Assembly: GCF_033439725.1 (NCBI RefSeq)
Contig: NW_026944389.1
Location: 1,674,001-1,738,000, forward strand
Direction of reading: 5' to 3'
DNA: 64,000 nt
From: Neurospora tetraspora
Lineage: Eukaryota; Ascomycota; Sordariomycetes; Sordariales; Sordariaceae
Position 1 is the first letter of the stretch, and every line of letters starts with the position of its first letter. The notes beneath the pieces were generated by a model. The model ran no database searches, had not been told where the DNA came from, and saw only the letters and a list, made by a program, of their open reading frames with translations. Both the position numbers and the translations under genes were made by a program. This document shows positions 33,901-45,569 of the stretch, piece after piece.

Positions 33901-36900
33901 TTAATCACCACCTCCACCCCTCCTCGTCGAACTCCCCAAATAATCAATCGGGTTCCGGCACAACGGGCACGTATTCTTGTTACTGTTCTGGAACCACTTG
34001 TACAGGCACAACCTGTGGAACAAGTTATTGCATGTGCCGCACCTCTTATCGGGCAGTTTCTTATCCGCCGACACGACCGCGTAGCAAATAGGGCACTCGG
34101 TATGGCCCTTGAGCGCACCGATAATGTTTCTCCTGAAGGCGGCCAGGCCGTCCGTGATGCTGCCGTTGGCGAACGTTATGACGCCCTGCGTGGCGCGCAC
34201 CCAGCTCTGCCACTTCTTCTCGTTGACGGCAACGCGGTTCTCGCCGATGACCTCGACTGACTCGAGCGGGTAGCCGGCGGGGATCTTGATGGCGATGGAG
34301 GCGAACTCCTCGTCGATCTCGTAGCCGGCAGAGACCTCCTTGGCGGTGCGGTTGACACGCACGCGGAGCTCCTTCTCGTCTTCTTGGGGAGCTTCTTGCG
34401 AGGAGGCCCAGTCGTTGACTTCGTCGAGGGCGTCCGAGATCAGGAGCGGGGCGTAGTACTTGGCCATCCAGGAGTCGAGGGCGATCTTGGTCTGCTTGCT
34501 GCGCAGGTCGAGGTACCATGACTTGACGAGGCCGGGGAGGAATTTGAGCGAGAGATAGAAGAGGTGGACGAGCAGCCACTGCATGTCGCGCTCTGGGGTT
34601 CCCTCTTCGGACTGGCTGACGTCGTAGGAGCGGATGTGATCCACGCTGAAAGTGTTCTTATCGAGGTTCAGCGCCTGACCGGTGGAGTGGCCAAGGACGT
34701 CGAACATTAGCTCGAGCAAAGCATTAAGCGAGTTGTCGGCTTTGAGGGATTCCGTGTACTGCTTGCGGACTTGAAGGGGAGCCTGGTTGTACGCATCAAA
34801 AACGAGGTGCCAGCCAAGGAGGTAGGAGCGAATATCGACGGGGAAACCGGCAAGCTCCTCATCAGTGTACTTCTCTAATGCCGGGACAGACTGGATGAGG
34901 GAGAGAAGCTCATCGGGGAGTTTGGCGACTGCTAGAAGTCAGCATACATGGCAACTGGTAAGCAGAACACGACAGAATGACATACCCTTTTCTTCCAGAA
35001 GAGTCTCCAGGACTTCCTCTTCTTGCTGGGCAGGTAGGGCCCGGTGCAGCAGACCGAAGGCAGCAGTCTGAACGTCCCGTGAACAGGAAGACAACAACCC
35101 GTAAAGGTTGGTCAACAAGTCCTTCTCAGATGTGAGGTGCTTCAGGGGAATCTTCTGGACTACTCTGCAGAGCGTCTCATCGAGAATTTGGCGAGCCGTA
35201 TTAACCACATCATGTGGCAACTCGAGCAGCCGAATAAGTGCCTTGGACCGGTCAAGTGCGGTCTCTTCCAAGGCCTCAACGAGGTCATCGTTAGGATCCT
35301 CCAGAGCCTCCATCGCTGATATAAGCCTAATGGAGGGCAAGACGTAGGCGGGCCATCGCTGAGGGGTATCGTTCCTGGCCTTCTCCCACAACAAGAGGCA
35401 GTAATCGACGGCTTCCCGCCAGTACGGTCCGTACACCTGGGCGACATTGGGCAGGATGCGGTGGATACCCTTGCATACCTCGGCAGTAAGGCCAAAGGTC
35501 ATCTCGTCGGAAGTTTGCACCCACGTAGTGAACTGCTTAAGAGCGAAGACGAGTTTGCGCTGCTCAACCGGCGTCTTTGCCGGAGGGTAGACCGAAAGGC
35601 AGATGTTCAGGAGGACCACATTGTACAGGGTCTTCGGTGATGATGGGAAGCATCCTACAATGTCAGACACAAGACGGTTGTAAAGATTCGCGACAGCTCT
35701 GGATGAAGCAAGTCCTTCGTCGAACCCAGTAAGGAAGGCGATAGCGGCAAAGATGGTCTGCGGCGTGGCCTTCATAATACCAAGCTTGGTAAACCATTCG
35801 TCGAATTTGGCGCCGGGGACAGGGTAGCCATGCACGCTCACAAGAGCCTGGAACAGTTCGGTGAGGACCTTGGATGCGTACAGTGCCCTGGAACTCAAGT
35901 CCACAGCCTGCTGGAGTAGGGACTGAATGAGGGTTTCCGCCAAGCTGTTTCCGTTAAGATCACCATCTTTCCAGGCCGCCGAAGCCCCGGCTACTCGGGC
36001 AAGAAGCGCTGTGCCTAGATCCAGGAAGGACTGGATCTCATCAGATCTTTCTGTTCTGGTGTCCTCAGCGGCACGCAAGCTCCATAGTCCATTCTCCTTC
36101 ATGACGGTCAAGTCGTCATTAGCAAGAACAGCAGTCAGGAAGATAAGCTCCAGGAGGTCGACCGGGAGGTTTTCCAGGTCTACATCAGTGAGGAGTTGGG
36201 TGGTGTATACGGCCATCCTCGCGGGAATTGACCGGCCCTGACGATCCCTTTTCAGGGTCGTTGGGGTGCTACCCTCGCCCTCTGTCGCCAGGAAATAGGC
36301 ACCACCAAAGCTACTGGTAATGGACAGGGAAGGATCTGGGGTATCCCGCAAAAAGCTATAGAGCTCGGTGTTCCACATTTTCGCTGATGGGAGAATGTCA
36401 GCCAACGGAACACCAGAGCTCAGAATCTCCTTGGCATGGCGGACCAAGGTGCCGATATCAAGAGAAGATGGTTCGGCATCAGCCAAGCTACGGCGAATGA
36501 CTTCAAGCCACAGCTTGTTCCCACCATACTGTTTCTGGATAAGAGACCTTGTGGCCGCAGCCTTCATTGTTCTTTCGGAGTCTGCTGTTTCCTCCAAAGA
36601 CAAGAGCTTTGTGAACAAATCAACAGGGGCATCTGTGAACAGGGCAGACTTGTTGCGAAGTAACAGATCGAGAGCCTTGAACTCTGGATCATATTTTCCA
36701 GATACACCGATATCCTGCGCAAAGGAGCTAGCGAGAGACTGTAGCGCATTGTCATCCACAATAGCATGAGAAATACTGGCTCTGCAAAGTTGTTCCACAA
36801 CGGTAGACGAAGGCTCCTCCTTGGCAAAGTCCTGCCAGGCTTCGACGATGAAACTTTGCAGTGATTCGCTCTTCTGCGCAACCGCCTGAGGAAGAGGGAC

Positions 36901-38763
36901 AGACACCAGTTCCTTGACGATTGGCGCACCGGAGGGAAAGCCACGACTTAATGCAGCATCGATAAGCTTTGCCCAGACTTTCTCGGAGAAGTCAGGCTGA
37001 TCCTGAGTAACGGCAGCCAGGCAAGGTGCCAGATATGGGAGTGATCGAGACACGACGAGCTTGTCGAAAGCTTCTTGGTCGTCGAGTGGGAAAACCTTGT
37101 TGATCAAATCGGTCTTGGAGCACAGGCCTGGAGCCTTGGTGAAGGCGGCCTTTAGAACAGCCGCAGCGCAAAAAGGCTTGTAGTTTCGCCTGGAAAGCAG
37201 ATCCTGTGCACTTTCCAACAGTTTGCTCGAGGTCGAAGCGACCACACTCGGAAGATCAGCATCCCCATCGAAGCTCTGTTGGCTGGGTGCCCCCCTCAAG
37301 AAACCTTGTACTAGAGTAAACCAGCGTTCACCTTGGGCTGCCAGCTCCAACTGAGACTTTTCATAATCGGGGTCAACTTCAGGGAGAGAGTTGGAAAGAC
37401 CGGTGGCAAAGTCGTCACCAAGCTTCTGCCATTCCTCCTTTGCTGATGTCCGCACTTCCTCGCTTGTTGTATATGGCACAATTTTCCATGCCTTGAACAA
37501 GTGTGGAGGCTGCGCATAAGCCCACGCCGATGTTTCTGTAGAAGGATGCAAATATTCCCGAGTTAACGGGTACAGGTTTTCCTGAAGGAATTCCGGGCTT
37601 GGCGTAGAGCCCGCGGTAATACGATCGACAGTGTTGAGATAACAGGCCCAAGCAGACGGGGTATTTTGACGCCGTTCCTCACGGCTCGTAATGGCAGTTC
37701 TCATGGACTTGAGGAACGCCGAGGCATTCGCAGCGTAATCTGGGGAAGATGTTGGCAAAATGGCAAGCAACTGATCCAGCTCTGCCCAGTACTCATCCGA
37801 CCCTCCCTGAGAACCCTTCTGGACCAGAGGCCTTAGGCGGTCCAGGGGGCTCTTGCTGCCCCATACCTTGGGGAAACATTTTGTGACGCTGATCAATGCC
37901 CTGAAGAGATCCACGGCTGAGCCCCTCTGATCCTTCTTGGGGCTTTCGGCCACCAGTACCTTGCCGACATCCTTCAGTTTGGGTTCCAATAGACTAGGCT
38001 TGTTGTCGAGGTAACTTGCAACGAGCTGGTAAAAGGCGCGGCGCACGGACGTATCTTCGGAGGCTGCCAGGGTCCAAAGAGTATCGGCGTCGAAGAAGCG
38101 CTTCAGTTCGTCGGGGTATTGGTCGTCCTTGATTGTGGGCAACAGGTGCTGGATCATGGCCATACTACTTCCGAGCACGCGGTAGTATTTCGCCTCCATG
38201 TCCTCCTTGGATGTCGTCCTCTCATCACTAAGAGAGTCGGCTGTTTCGCGGATGGCCTCGTTGGCATATTCTAGGAACTTCCCCTGGAATGCGATCCAGA
38301 ACTTTGCCTTCTTTTGGTCCGAGTCGAGAATGTGAGCCGAGACTTGGAGAGCAGCGCGGGCGACGCCCTTGTCCTTGTCGAAAGTGCCAGCAACCCATGG
38401 GCCGACAAGCTTGGGTAGCGTCTTTTCAATGCGTTTCTTGGCTGACTTGACGAGCTCGAGGAGGAGGTTGTGGGAGAGTTCTCGGACACGGCGGTTGTTA
38501 TCGATGGCGGCACGGGGGTAGAGTTGAGCCCAGACGTCTATGACGGAGTCGTCGACGGGCTGGTCGGACTTCTTGACGCATGCTATTATCTCTTCGAGGG
38601 CCTTGGACTTTGTTGTGCTGTCTCGCTTGAGGAGGTTCTTGAAGGGCACGATGAAGTCTTGGGGGACGTTGGAGAGGTCGGGAGGCGGAGCCACGTAGGA
38701 TAGCGATGCTGTCGACGACGAGAAGGCGCCAAAACCGCCGGAACCAAATCCTCCTTTCTTCAT
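33901..38763 (-). CDS. rkr-1: E3 ubiquitin-protein ligase listerin (Ltn1/Rkr1)
   Basis: Two exons on the minus strand, 38763-34986 and 34931-33901, give 1602 aa, the usual size of fungal listerin. It ubiquitinates nascent chains on stalled 60S subunits in the ribosome quality control complex. The N-terminus MKKGGFGSGGFGAF and the following LSYVAPPPDLSNV through NLLKRDSTTKSKALEEI are listerin-specific and contact the 60S near the exit/SRL region. About 1,200 residues of HEAT/ARM-like helices follow. The C-terminus has an RWD-like region and a RING-CH finger at residues 1539-1584 (CPICY, CGTC, FHRLCLYKWF, CPLC). The intron has donor GTATGT and acceptor CTAG. The ATG at 38763 is the first in frame. 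The divergent neighbour starts 2.6 kb away. Confidence 0.96.
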
Positions 38764-41327
38764 GGCGGCTGTGAGTAGTGGGCTATCGAGACCTGGGTTG
38801 TTCAGTTGTTCAGAGTCCGGAATCGACTGACGGCGGGGAAGCAACAAGAATAGCTTAATAAGCACGATAAAGAGGTTTAGATGGAAATAATGACACTCGG
38901 TTCACTCATAATCCGTGGTGTCTAGAAGAATTCAAAAGAGTTGTTTGGTGTAAACACTCATCAATCATCACATGTCCTCTTGGCTGTCACGACCGCTATG
39001 GTAACGGCGATGAGCCTGCCGGTATGATGCTTCACGTCTTCTCGGTCTACCTTTCCTGGTTCCTGCATCGGCTATGGTGGGGTAGCTTATCCGCTGGAGC
39101 ATAAAATCTTGGTGCACGTGATGCGGGGCACAGTTGGGCCCAGGATGTTAGCGTTTACCACATATTGGCTTGCAAAACACTAACAGAGAAAGATCAAGTT
39201 CACCAGTTTTGGCATCCTCAACATCGACTTTGGGATAATGTTGGCCTTGACGTCTCGTACATGCTTTCCCAGTGTCGCTTTGCTGAAATCTAGTCAGGAA
39301 GGTCCCAGTTTGCTCACTCTGATCTTCGCTTGCCGATTTTCTCACTGCTTTTTGGTCACAAATGATGGAACATGGGCGCTCCGGAAAGAGCTCCTCAGAG
39401 TCCAACACAAGCCGGAAGATCGGCAGGTCGGATAACCTCTTTGACTCTGTGCACACTGCACAGCCCAATGCGGATGGACGCCCAGATAGCAGATGACAGG
39501 CAGTTGAGCCATCAGTCAGTTTTTCAATGTCTTGAATGCTCACTTTTGTTGAGCAACAACCATATTCACTCTCCTTCAAGAAGCACTTTCTGTATTCCTC
39601 AGTTCAATATCGTCGTTGCTGGGACGATGACGTAGTTGGCTCGCGCATTATACCGTGAAGTAAACAAAGCCTGGAAAGTTGAAGCTATCACGAACCAGCC
39701 GAGGATGTCTTGCCTGGTTATGTCACTCTCTAAAAGTCACCAAGGCCGAAGTCATCGTGAAATGACAAAGTGGATGGCATGGCCGGTTGAGCAGGTGGTT
39801 GGGCGCAAATGTTCATCATTACCCTTTCAATGTTGCCCTCCAGTGTGAGAGATTGGACATCACCGACCTTCAAACATTGTTGCTCTTGTCTTGGCGCTGA
39901 CCCAGTCTGGTGGCGAGAGCGGGTTAGCGGGGCGGCCTTTTAGCGCTGGCGTTCCCCGGATGCCACGGGTTTGCTCCACCAACACTAACATCGTGGGAAT
40001 AAGAGAACCCCACCGTGGACGTCAGCGTTCAAACCGGTTCTTGACATCGAGATTCAAGATGGTCCTTGTGTCGCAGGAGGTGTCGGTCCGTCTCCCCAGC
40101 TCATTCAGAGCAGCAGGAGGTCGCGTGGTTCGACTGACTTTCTGACCACAATGCCACTCACCTGCGCAGGCAAACAGTTGGAAACGCCGAAAGGGTCCAA
40201 AACTGTTTGGAGGGACTTAACTGTTTGGAGGGACTTGGGGGACTCACTTCACAAGGTTGCTGCCGTTGGCCATTCAGACCCTCGAAGACCGGGCCATTGT
40301 CTTACTGTGACGGGAGCATCAAGAGCGAACAAGGCGGAGGGCAATGCCATCTCAATGGTTCAAAGGGCAAGAAAGGGGTCCACCCCGTCAGCCCCTGGCC
40401 ATGGAATGTCCCCCTCGTTTCCCCCCCTCTCCCAAGATGGGGTCCCCAGATCCCCCCGTTTATCCCCTCGTGTCCTTTATTTCCGTCCAACAGATTGGCT
40501 GACTTCAAAACCTCAATGATGCCGAATCCCGTCTTCCCTCTCACACAGTCTGCAAAAGTCACACGTCCTGCAAGTCTGCCTCCTGCTGCCAAGCCGTCGT
40601 GGAGCTCGTGGCCGCCATGGCTGCAACAATGTTTGGTTCCGTTGGGCGGATCGTCTTTTTGATCTCCGTGTGCCGCTTCCCAGTTTGGTAAGAGGATGTA
40701 GGTATCGGAGACAACAAGACTGCACGTCCCATGCACAAGTCCCCTTCACTGTGAGGAGTGAGGACTGTCGAAGAAGAGGGTCCCTCTCCTTCAAACTTAA
40801 AAACTCACAATGGTTCCCAACGTGTGCCCATCGTGTACTTTCTCTTTCTCTCTCAATATTCTCTTTTGGTTGTCTTTCCTCTAGAATTCTACCTCTTCAC
40901 GTTCCTACATAGTGTGGTGGCACTGCGCAACCGTCCCACCCACAACCTCCCTCTCCAAATCAGTTCGTGACACTTGGTAACACTTGGGTGCCCTGTGTTT
41001 TACCAGAGCCACCGGAAGGGGCAGCAATTGAGAAACTGTCCTCGTCATCGTCATCATTGACGTTTATGCCCTTCAATCCTTAGCATTGACCACTTCCGTC
41101 TTTGTCGTGTAAGTGCCCCACCCTCCGATTCGTCCCGCATACTTTCCTCCTATCGTGATGCATGGCATAACAGCATTGTCGGTTGCAGTGCATTATATCA
41201 GCTGCTTTTTCCATTCCTCCTTCCTTCCTCATTCTTAATTTCCAAAACTGACAATAAACCAACCGCCAGTTACCGTTAAACCATCAAATGGCACTTCAGT
41301 TTCAGTCCTCATAACACTATATTCGCC
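38764..41327. other. Divergent intergenic region, listerin and EPDGKY gene
   Basis: About 2.6 kb between two divergent start codons, unusually long and without a supportable gene. It contains a perfect 18-bp tandem duplication at 40201-40236. The last 400 bp is pyrimidine-rich, like a promoter and leader for the plus-strand gene. Confidence 0.55.
40201..40236 (+). repeat. Perfect 18-bp tandem duplication
   Basis: Two adjacent identical copies of AACTGTTTGGAGGGACTT. Confidence 0.9.
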
Positions 41328-44300
41328 ATGTCGTTGACTTCTGCTTCCACTCCCACTTACCGTGCTGGTTGGGCCAAGGCCTCCTCTCTGGCTTCCGGCG
41401 CCGCTGTAGTTCGCCACCACCATCAACAACAGCAAACACGGGGCTTTCGCTTCGGTCGCGCCTGGTCATCCTACCTCGACCCCGAATACACCCAAGATGT
41501 CTGCCATCGCCAACGCAAAATTCGCTACAAATACTTCCAGACCTTGAACCGCCGACTTTCATGGGAGCAGCACCCCCTGGCCGAGGATGCCAAGTCAACC
41601 ATCAAGCGCATGTCCAAGGACTATTGGTATCCTGTTGAACAGGAGAATTCTGCGCGAAGATATGTCGACGAGGAAATCGCGGCCAACACCATCAATAACC
41701 CAACCGGCATTCGTCCAGGTCAAAATATCGAAGATGCAGAGCGTGCACCCCTCGAGGACTTGCTATTCGGAGACGCCAAGAAACAGATGAAGACAAAGGC
41801 GGAGGCTCCTCTTGAGAAGTCGAAGCGCTATCGGGGTAACAAAAACAAGTTCAAGTCGGTGAAAGCGGACTCTGAATACGTGATTGACCCCATCACCAAC
41901 CGCAAGGTCCTCAAATCAGCAACATTCGGCCTCGACAGCAAGGCCCCGCCATCCGGTCCCTATACATCTCAGTTTACCAACCTCAGCCCTCCAGAGCTTG
42001 ACGCCTCAAAACCCATCTTTTATGACGGCCCACCTCCAGAGGCAGAGCTCAAGCTCTACAGCCAGGTCAAGATCGACGACGCACCATGGAACCCGATCGA
42101 CCCAGCATCTGCCACGACTCTTTCAGATGTGCTTCTCAAAGACACATCCGCCCCTGACTTGTTGAACGCCCTGTCGTCGGATCATGCCGAAGTGTCTTGG
42201 CACCCTAACGCGGGAATTGCCGCGACCACAGCCGTGCCGCCTTTGGGTTCCCAACCGCAACCGGTAGCTTATGAGGCATCTGAGACCTTCAACGAGCAAG
42301 AAGCGACACCCGGGGAGCTCAACAAGTACGGACCTGTTAGGGCAAGCGAACCTGATGGCAAATACAAACACAGCATCGAGCCAGTCGCCAACCAGGCTGA
42401 GCTGGGCCAATACAACGCTGTTCGCAGCCACGAGCCCGATGGGAAATACAAGGATACTCCCGAATCACCTGCCGACCAGACGGAACTGGCCAAATACGGC
42501 GCAGTTCGCAGTCACGAGCCCGATGGCATGTACAAGCAGGCCTCGGAGAAAAATGTCGACAAGGCGGAACTTGGCCAGTACGGCGCCGTCCGCGGTCATG
42601 AACCTGACGGTAAGTACAAGGACGTCGTCGAGGAGAAGTACGATCCGGCTGAGCTTGCCGAGTATGGCGCAGTCCGTGCCCACGAGCCCGATGGCAAGTA
42701 CAAGGAGGAGAAGGGGGTTACCAACACTCAAGAATACGACCCTGCCGAACTGGCCGAATACGGTTCAGTCCGGGCTCATGAGCCTGACGGTATGTACAAG
42801 CAGGAGAAGGGAGTTACCAACACTCAAGAATACGACCCTGCCGAACTGGCCGAATACGGTTCAGTCCGGGCTCATGAGCCTGACGGCATGTACAAAAAGC
42901 AAAAGGAGGTCAAAAACTACGACGAGTATGATCCAGCGGAGCTGGCCCAGTACGACGCAGTCCGTGCTCATGAGCCGGACGGTATGTACAAGGAGCAGAA
43001 AGCGTTCACCAACACTCAAGAATATGACCCTGCCGAACTAGCCCAGTATGACGCCGTTCGCGCCCACGAGCCCGATGGCATGTACAAGAAGGAAAAGGAG
43101 TACACCAACTACTCCGAGTACCAAGATTTGGACTCGTACGATAAACCATTCCTCAGCCACGAGCCCGACGGGAAGTATGCTGCGGAGATGGCACGCGCCG
43201 AGCCGAGATCCGAGCCTCCGGTTTTGAAACAGCTCCGCGAGCGCGAGCAGCACGCCAATGATGCGGAACTGGAAGCAGCTTGGACTGCCCACTGTGAGAA
43301 GAACGCGGTGGACGAGGCCAAGCTCTCTAAGGAACTGTCTCAGTACGGCGCATTTAGAAGCCATGAGCCCGATGGCAAGTACGCTGCTGCTGCTCAAGGG
43401 CGTCAGACACAAGCCCAGGCCGCACGGGAAGAGACTCCCAGCGAGGAAAACCCCCTGGAAGCTTTCACCTACGAAGACGCCCAGACCACCAAATCGTCTG
43501 CGGCCTCCGAGCCACAAACCGTTGAGACCACCACCACCACCACCACCACCCCAACCTCCGAACCAACCCTCTACAAAATCCTCGCCTTCAACCCCGACAC
43601 CCAATCCGTCGAAGCAGCCGAGACCACCTCCAGCATCCTCCCCTCCTCCAACTCCGCAAACACCTCCACCTCCCCCGCCGACGTGCTCCCCCGCCTCACC
43701 AACATCTCCAAGTTCCTCCCACACTTTGCCCGCCTCGAGTCTCAAGGCTTCGAAATCGCCGCTGGCTCCGGAGACGTTCTTGTTTTTCGCAAGGTCCGCG
43801 AAGGTGTTACTTCCCCTCAATCTCAGACGACCGTCCATTCGGAGCCCGCCGCCGTTGCGCACAACACGAGACAAGCTGTTGCGGCTGCTGATGGTAGTGG
43901 TAGTACCGCCACCATGGCGACCAGCGGCGGCTCCACTATCAACCCCATTGACATGACGGGCGGCCTGGGTGGGAAGAGGGATTACCATGTTGCTGCGGGA
44001 CGGTTTGCTAGTCCGACGGGGTTTGTGAATTATAACTTGCCATCTGCTGCGGCCAGTCAGTCTTCTGCTGCGAGTGAAAAGGTTCACTATGAAGAGGCTT
44101 CTGCGGCTGCTGAGACTCGACAGCAACAGGAACAGAAGCAGCAGCAGAAGCAGGAGAAGGGACAAAGGAAGCGGGCGAGTCTGCCGAAGCGCGCGGTGAT
44201 GGGCGCTGCGTGGATTGCCGGGGGGGCTTACTCGGTTGGTGTGGTGAGGGAGTATTTTCGGACTGGGGGGGTTGATGGGAAGGGACCTAAGGGTCTTTGA
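41328..44300 (+). CDS. Fungal tandem-repeat protein with EPDGKY repeats, probably mitochondrial
   Basis: A single-exon gene of 990 aa; I do not know a characterised homologue. The first 40 residues are Ser/Ala/Arg-rich without acidic residues, as in mitochondrial presequences, followed by a basic block (GFRFGRAWSSYLDPEY, RQRKIRYKYFQTLNRRLSWEQ). From about residue 341 to 686, eleven copies of a unit of about 32 aa recur, each with PAELAEYGAVRAHEPDGKYK-like sequence, where EPDG(K/M)Y is invariant. A low-complexity Thr/Ser/Pro stretch, a small conserved-looking globular piece (TNISKFLPHFARLESQGFEI) and a Gln/Lys-rich segment follow. Near the C-terminus VMGAAWIAGGAYSVGVVREYF looks like one membrane helix. 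The layout suggests an inner-membrane-anchored repeat protein; function unknown. Two repeats are nearly identical at DNA level. Confidence 0.85.
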   Translation: MSLTSASTPTYRAGWAKASSLASGAAVVRHHHQQQQTRGFRFGRAWSSYLDPEYTQDVCHRQRKIRYKYFQTLNRRLSWEQHPLAEDAKSTIKRMSKDYWYPVEQENSARRYVDEEIAANTINNPTGIRPGQNIEDAERAPLEDLLFGDAKKQMKTKAEAPLEKSKRYRGNKNKFKSVKADSEYVIDPITNRKVLKSATFGLDSKAPPSGPYTSQFTNLSPPELDASKPIFYDGPPPEAELKLYSQVKIDDAPWNPIDPASATTLSDVLLKDTSAPDLLNALSSDHAEVSWHPNAGIAATTAVPPLGSQPQPVAYEASETFNEQEATPGELNKYGPVRASEPDGKYKHSIEPVANQAELGQYNAVRSHEPDGKYKDTPESPADQTELAKYGAVRSHEPDGMYKQASEKNVDKAELGQYGAVRGHEPDGKYKDVVEEKYDPAELAEYGAVRAHEPDGKYKEEKGVTNTQEYDPAELAEYGSVRAHEPDGMYKQEKGVTNTQEYDPAELAEYGSVRAHEPDGMYKKQKEVKNYDEYDPAELAQYDAVRAHEPDGMYKEQKAFTNTQEYDPAELAQYDAVRAHEPDGMYKKEKEYTNYSEYQDLDSYDKPFLSHEPDGKYAAEMARAEPRSEPPVLKQLREREQHANDAELEAAWTAHCEKNAVDEAKLSKELSQYGAFRSHEPDGKYAAAAQGRQTQAQAAREETPSEENPLEAFTYEDAQTTKSSAASEPQTVETTTTTTTTPTSEPTLYKILAFNPDTQSVEAAETTSSILPSSNSANTSTSPADVLPRLTNISKFLPHFARLESQGFEIAAGSGDVLVFRKVREGVTSPQSQTTVHSEPAAVAHNTRQAVAAADGSGSTATMATSGGSTINPIDMTGGLGGKRDYHVAAGRFASPTGFVNYNLPSAAASQSSAASEKVHYEEASAAAETRQQQEQKQQQKQEKGQRKRASLPKRAVMGAAWIAGGAYSVGVVREYFRTGGVDGKGPKGL
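42717..42895 (+). repeat. Recent 96-bp coding duplication in the EPDGKY gene
   Basis: The 83-bp stretches at 42717-42799 and 42813-42895 differ by a single base (GGTATG versus GGCATG), giving a 96-bp in-frame period. The other repeat units differ at many synonymous sites, so this pair is young or recently homogenised. Confidence 0.85.
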
Positions 44301-45266
44301 GTTTTTTTTTCTGGGTTTCTTTTGTTGAGTAGTAAATGATCATGACATGACGGCGTTTTTTGGGGTTTCGATGGAAAGGGCGTATAGTATATACACGACT
44401 AGCGGAGGGAACTAGCCCTCAACTTGCATGCGATGGGTTAGGCAGGATTGATTGGTTTCTTTGGTTTGGCATTTTTTTCTTCTTCGCATTTTCCTTACTC
44501 TCTTTCTTTCGCGTGCGGCCGGCTCTTGGTAGTCGTTTCATGCCCCCCTCTTTGCAAAGCAGCAGGCAAACTTCAACATCATCATCATTGTTATCAATCA
44601 TGGATTCATTCGGTCATTGGATATGGCAGGATTGGTGATAAGGATGGATCATGGATACCGTCCACACATATTAAGGTAGTCAGTCTCTCGTTGATAGCGG
44701 ACAATTGAACAACATCAATCAAAGAATGCTTCTTATATCCCCTCAGGTGATCAAAATCTTGCAGGGACTAGGGAATGCTGCATACAAAAACAATACAGGC
44801 GCCTAACTCCATAGGCAGTGTGGAGTTCGTGATAGTAGTACAAAGTACGTCATTTTCGGAACATCCCAACCGATTTCCCCTCTTCAGCATTATTTAGGTT
44901 CGAGTCCTCATTGCTCCATGCTGTCGCCATTTTGTAAAGTGAAAAAAAAAGGAGAAAGAAAAGGAAAGCACACAACCCATTCAATGCCAATGTAAACCCA
45001 TCCATCCCATCGACCCAAACATCGCTTTCTTGCAATCTGATCTCCTCATCCGTCATGTTGTCATGCTTAATCCACTGTTGTTTTAATCCCCATCGATGAA
45101 CTTCCCTTGTGTCGTATCGTATCGTATCGTGTTATGTATGATGCGCAACACGCCTGTCGGCCGGCGGTGATATTGCCGAGCCGACTTGTCGACGAATAGT
45201 TGCACCACTGCAGCAGGTATTCCGTCCATCATCACCACCCGACCTTCCTCGGTGTCAGGCCTAGAT
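44301..45266. other. Convergent intergenic region
   Basis: About 970 bp of 3' flanks for the EPDGKY gene and the small minus-strand gene. It includes a (CGTAT)n-like run near 45113-45132 (TCGTATCGTATCGTATCGTG). No gene seen. Confidence 0.55.
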
Positions 45267-45569
45267 CTAGTACCCATGTCCCTCCTCACTAAACCCCTCC
45301 TCCCCCGCCTTCCTCACACTACCCCCCGTAGACCCACTCCGCATCTGCATCTCATGCTTGTACTCCTCCTGCCCGTAGCTTTGTCGGCGGTCGAGCTTAG
45401 GTTGCCAGGTCGATGTGTTGTTCATGGCTCTTTGGACTGAGTTTCCCGATTGTGTTGACTTGCTCCTAGCAGTTGGGGAGGTGGGAGACTTGGTTAAGAG
45501 GTTGTTTGTGAGGTCGGAGTAGGGAGCTGAGGTGATGATGTTGGAGGGGGCGGCGGTTTTTGAAGACAT
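45267..45569 (-). CDS. Small hydrophilic fungal protein, 100 aa, unknown function
   Basis: A single-exon ORF of 100 aa, starting at an ATG (MSSKTAAPSN) and ending at TAG. It is rich in Ser, Thr, Asn, Gln and charged residues, with no membrane segment or signal peptide. The C-terminal half (STWQPKLDRRQSYGQEEYKH followed by EMQMR) has the balanced composition of a real conserved motif, and I recall similar WQPKLDRRQS-type small proteins in other filamentous ascomycetes, though I cannot name a function. RRQS is a plausible basophilic kinase site. Upstream (45570-45740) the DNA is rich in GGTTGGTTG-like repeats on the plus strand, i.e. CAACC/ACAAAACC leader sequence on the coding strand. Confidence 0.7.
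   Translation of the reverse strand: MSSKTAAPSNIITSAPYSDLTNNLLTKSPTSPTARSKSTQSGNSVQRAMNNTSTWQPKLDRRQSYGQEEYKHEMQMRSGSTGGSVRKAGEEGFSEEGHGY

Noticed and set aside
34061-34579. 172-residue frame antiparallel in register within listerin exon 2
   Set aside because: It is a shadow frame of the GC-rich listerin coding strand; the RING finger is read in the listerin frame.
43038-44165. 375-residue antisense open frame inside the EPDGKY gene
   Set aside because: It mirrors GC-rich codon usage of the sense gene and shows no domain; the sense frame has coherent repeats and a valid start.
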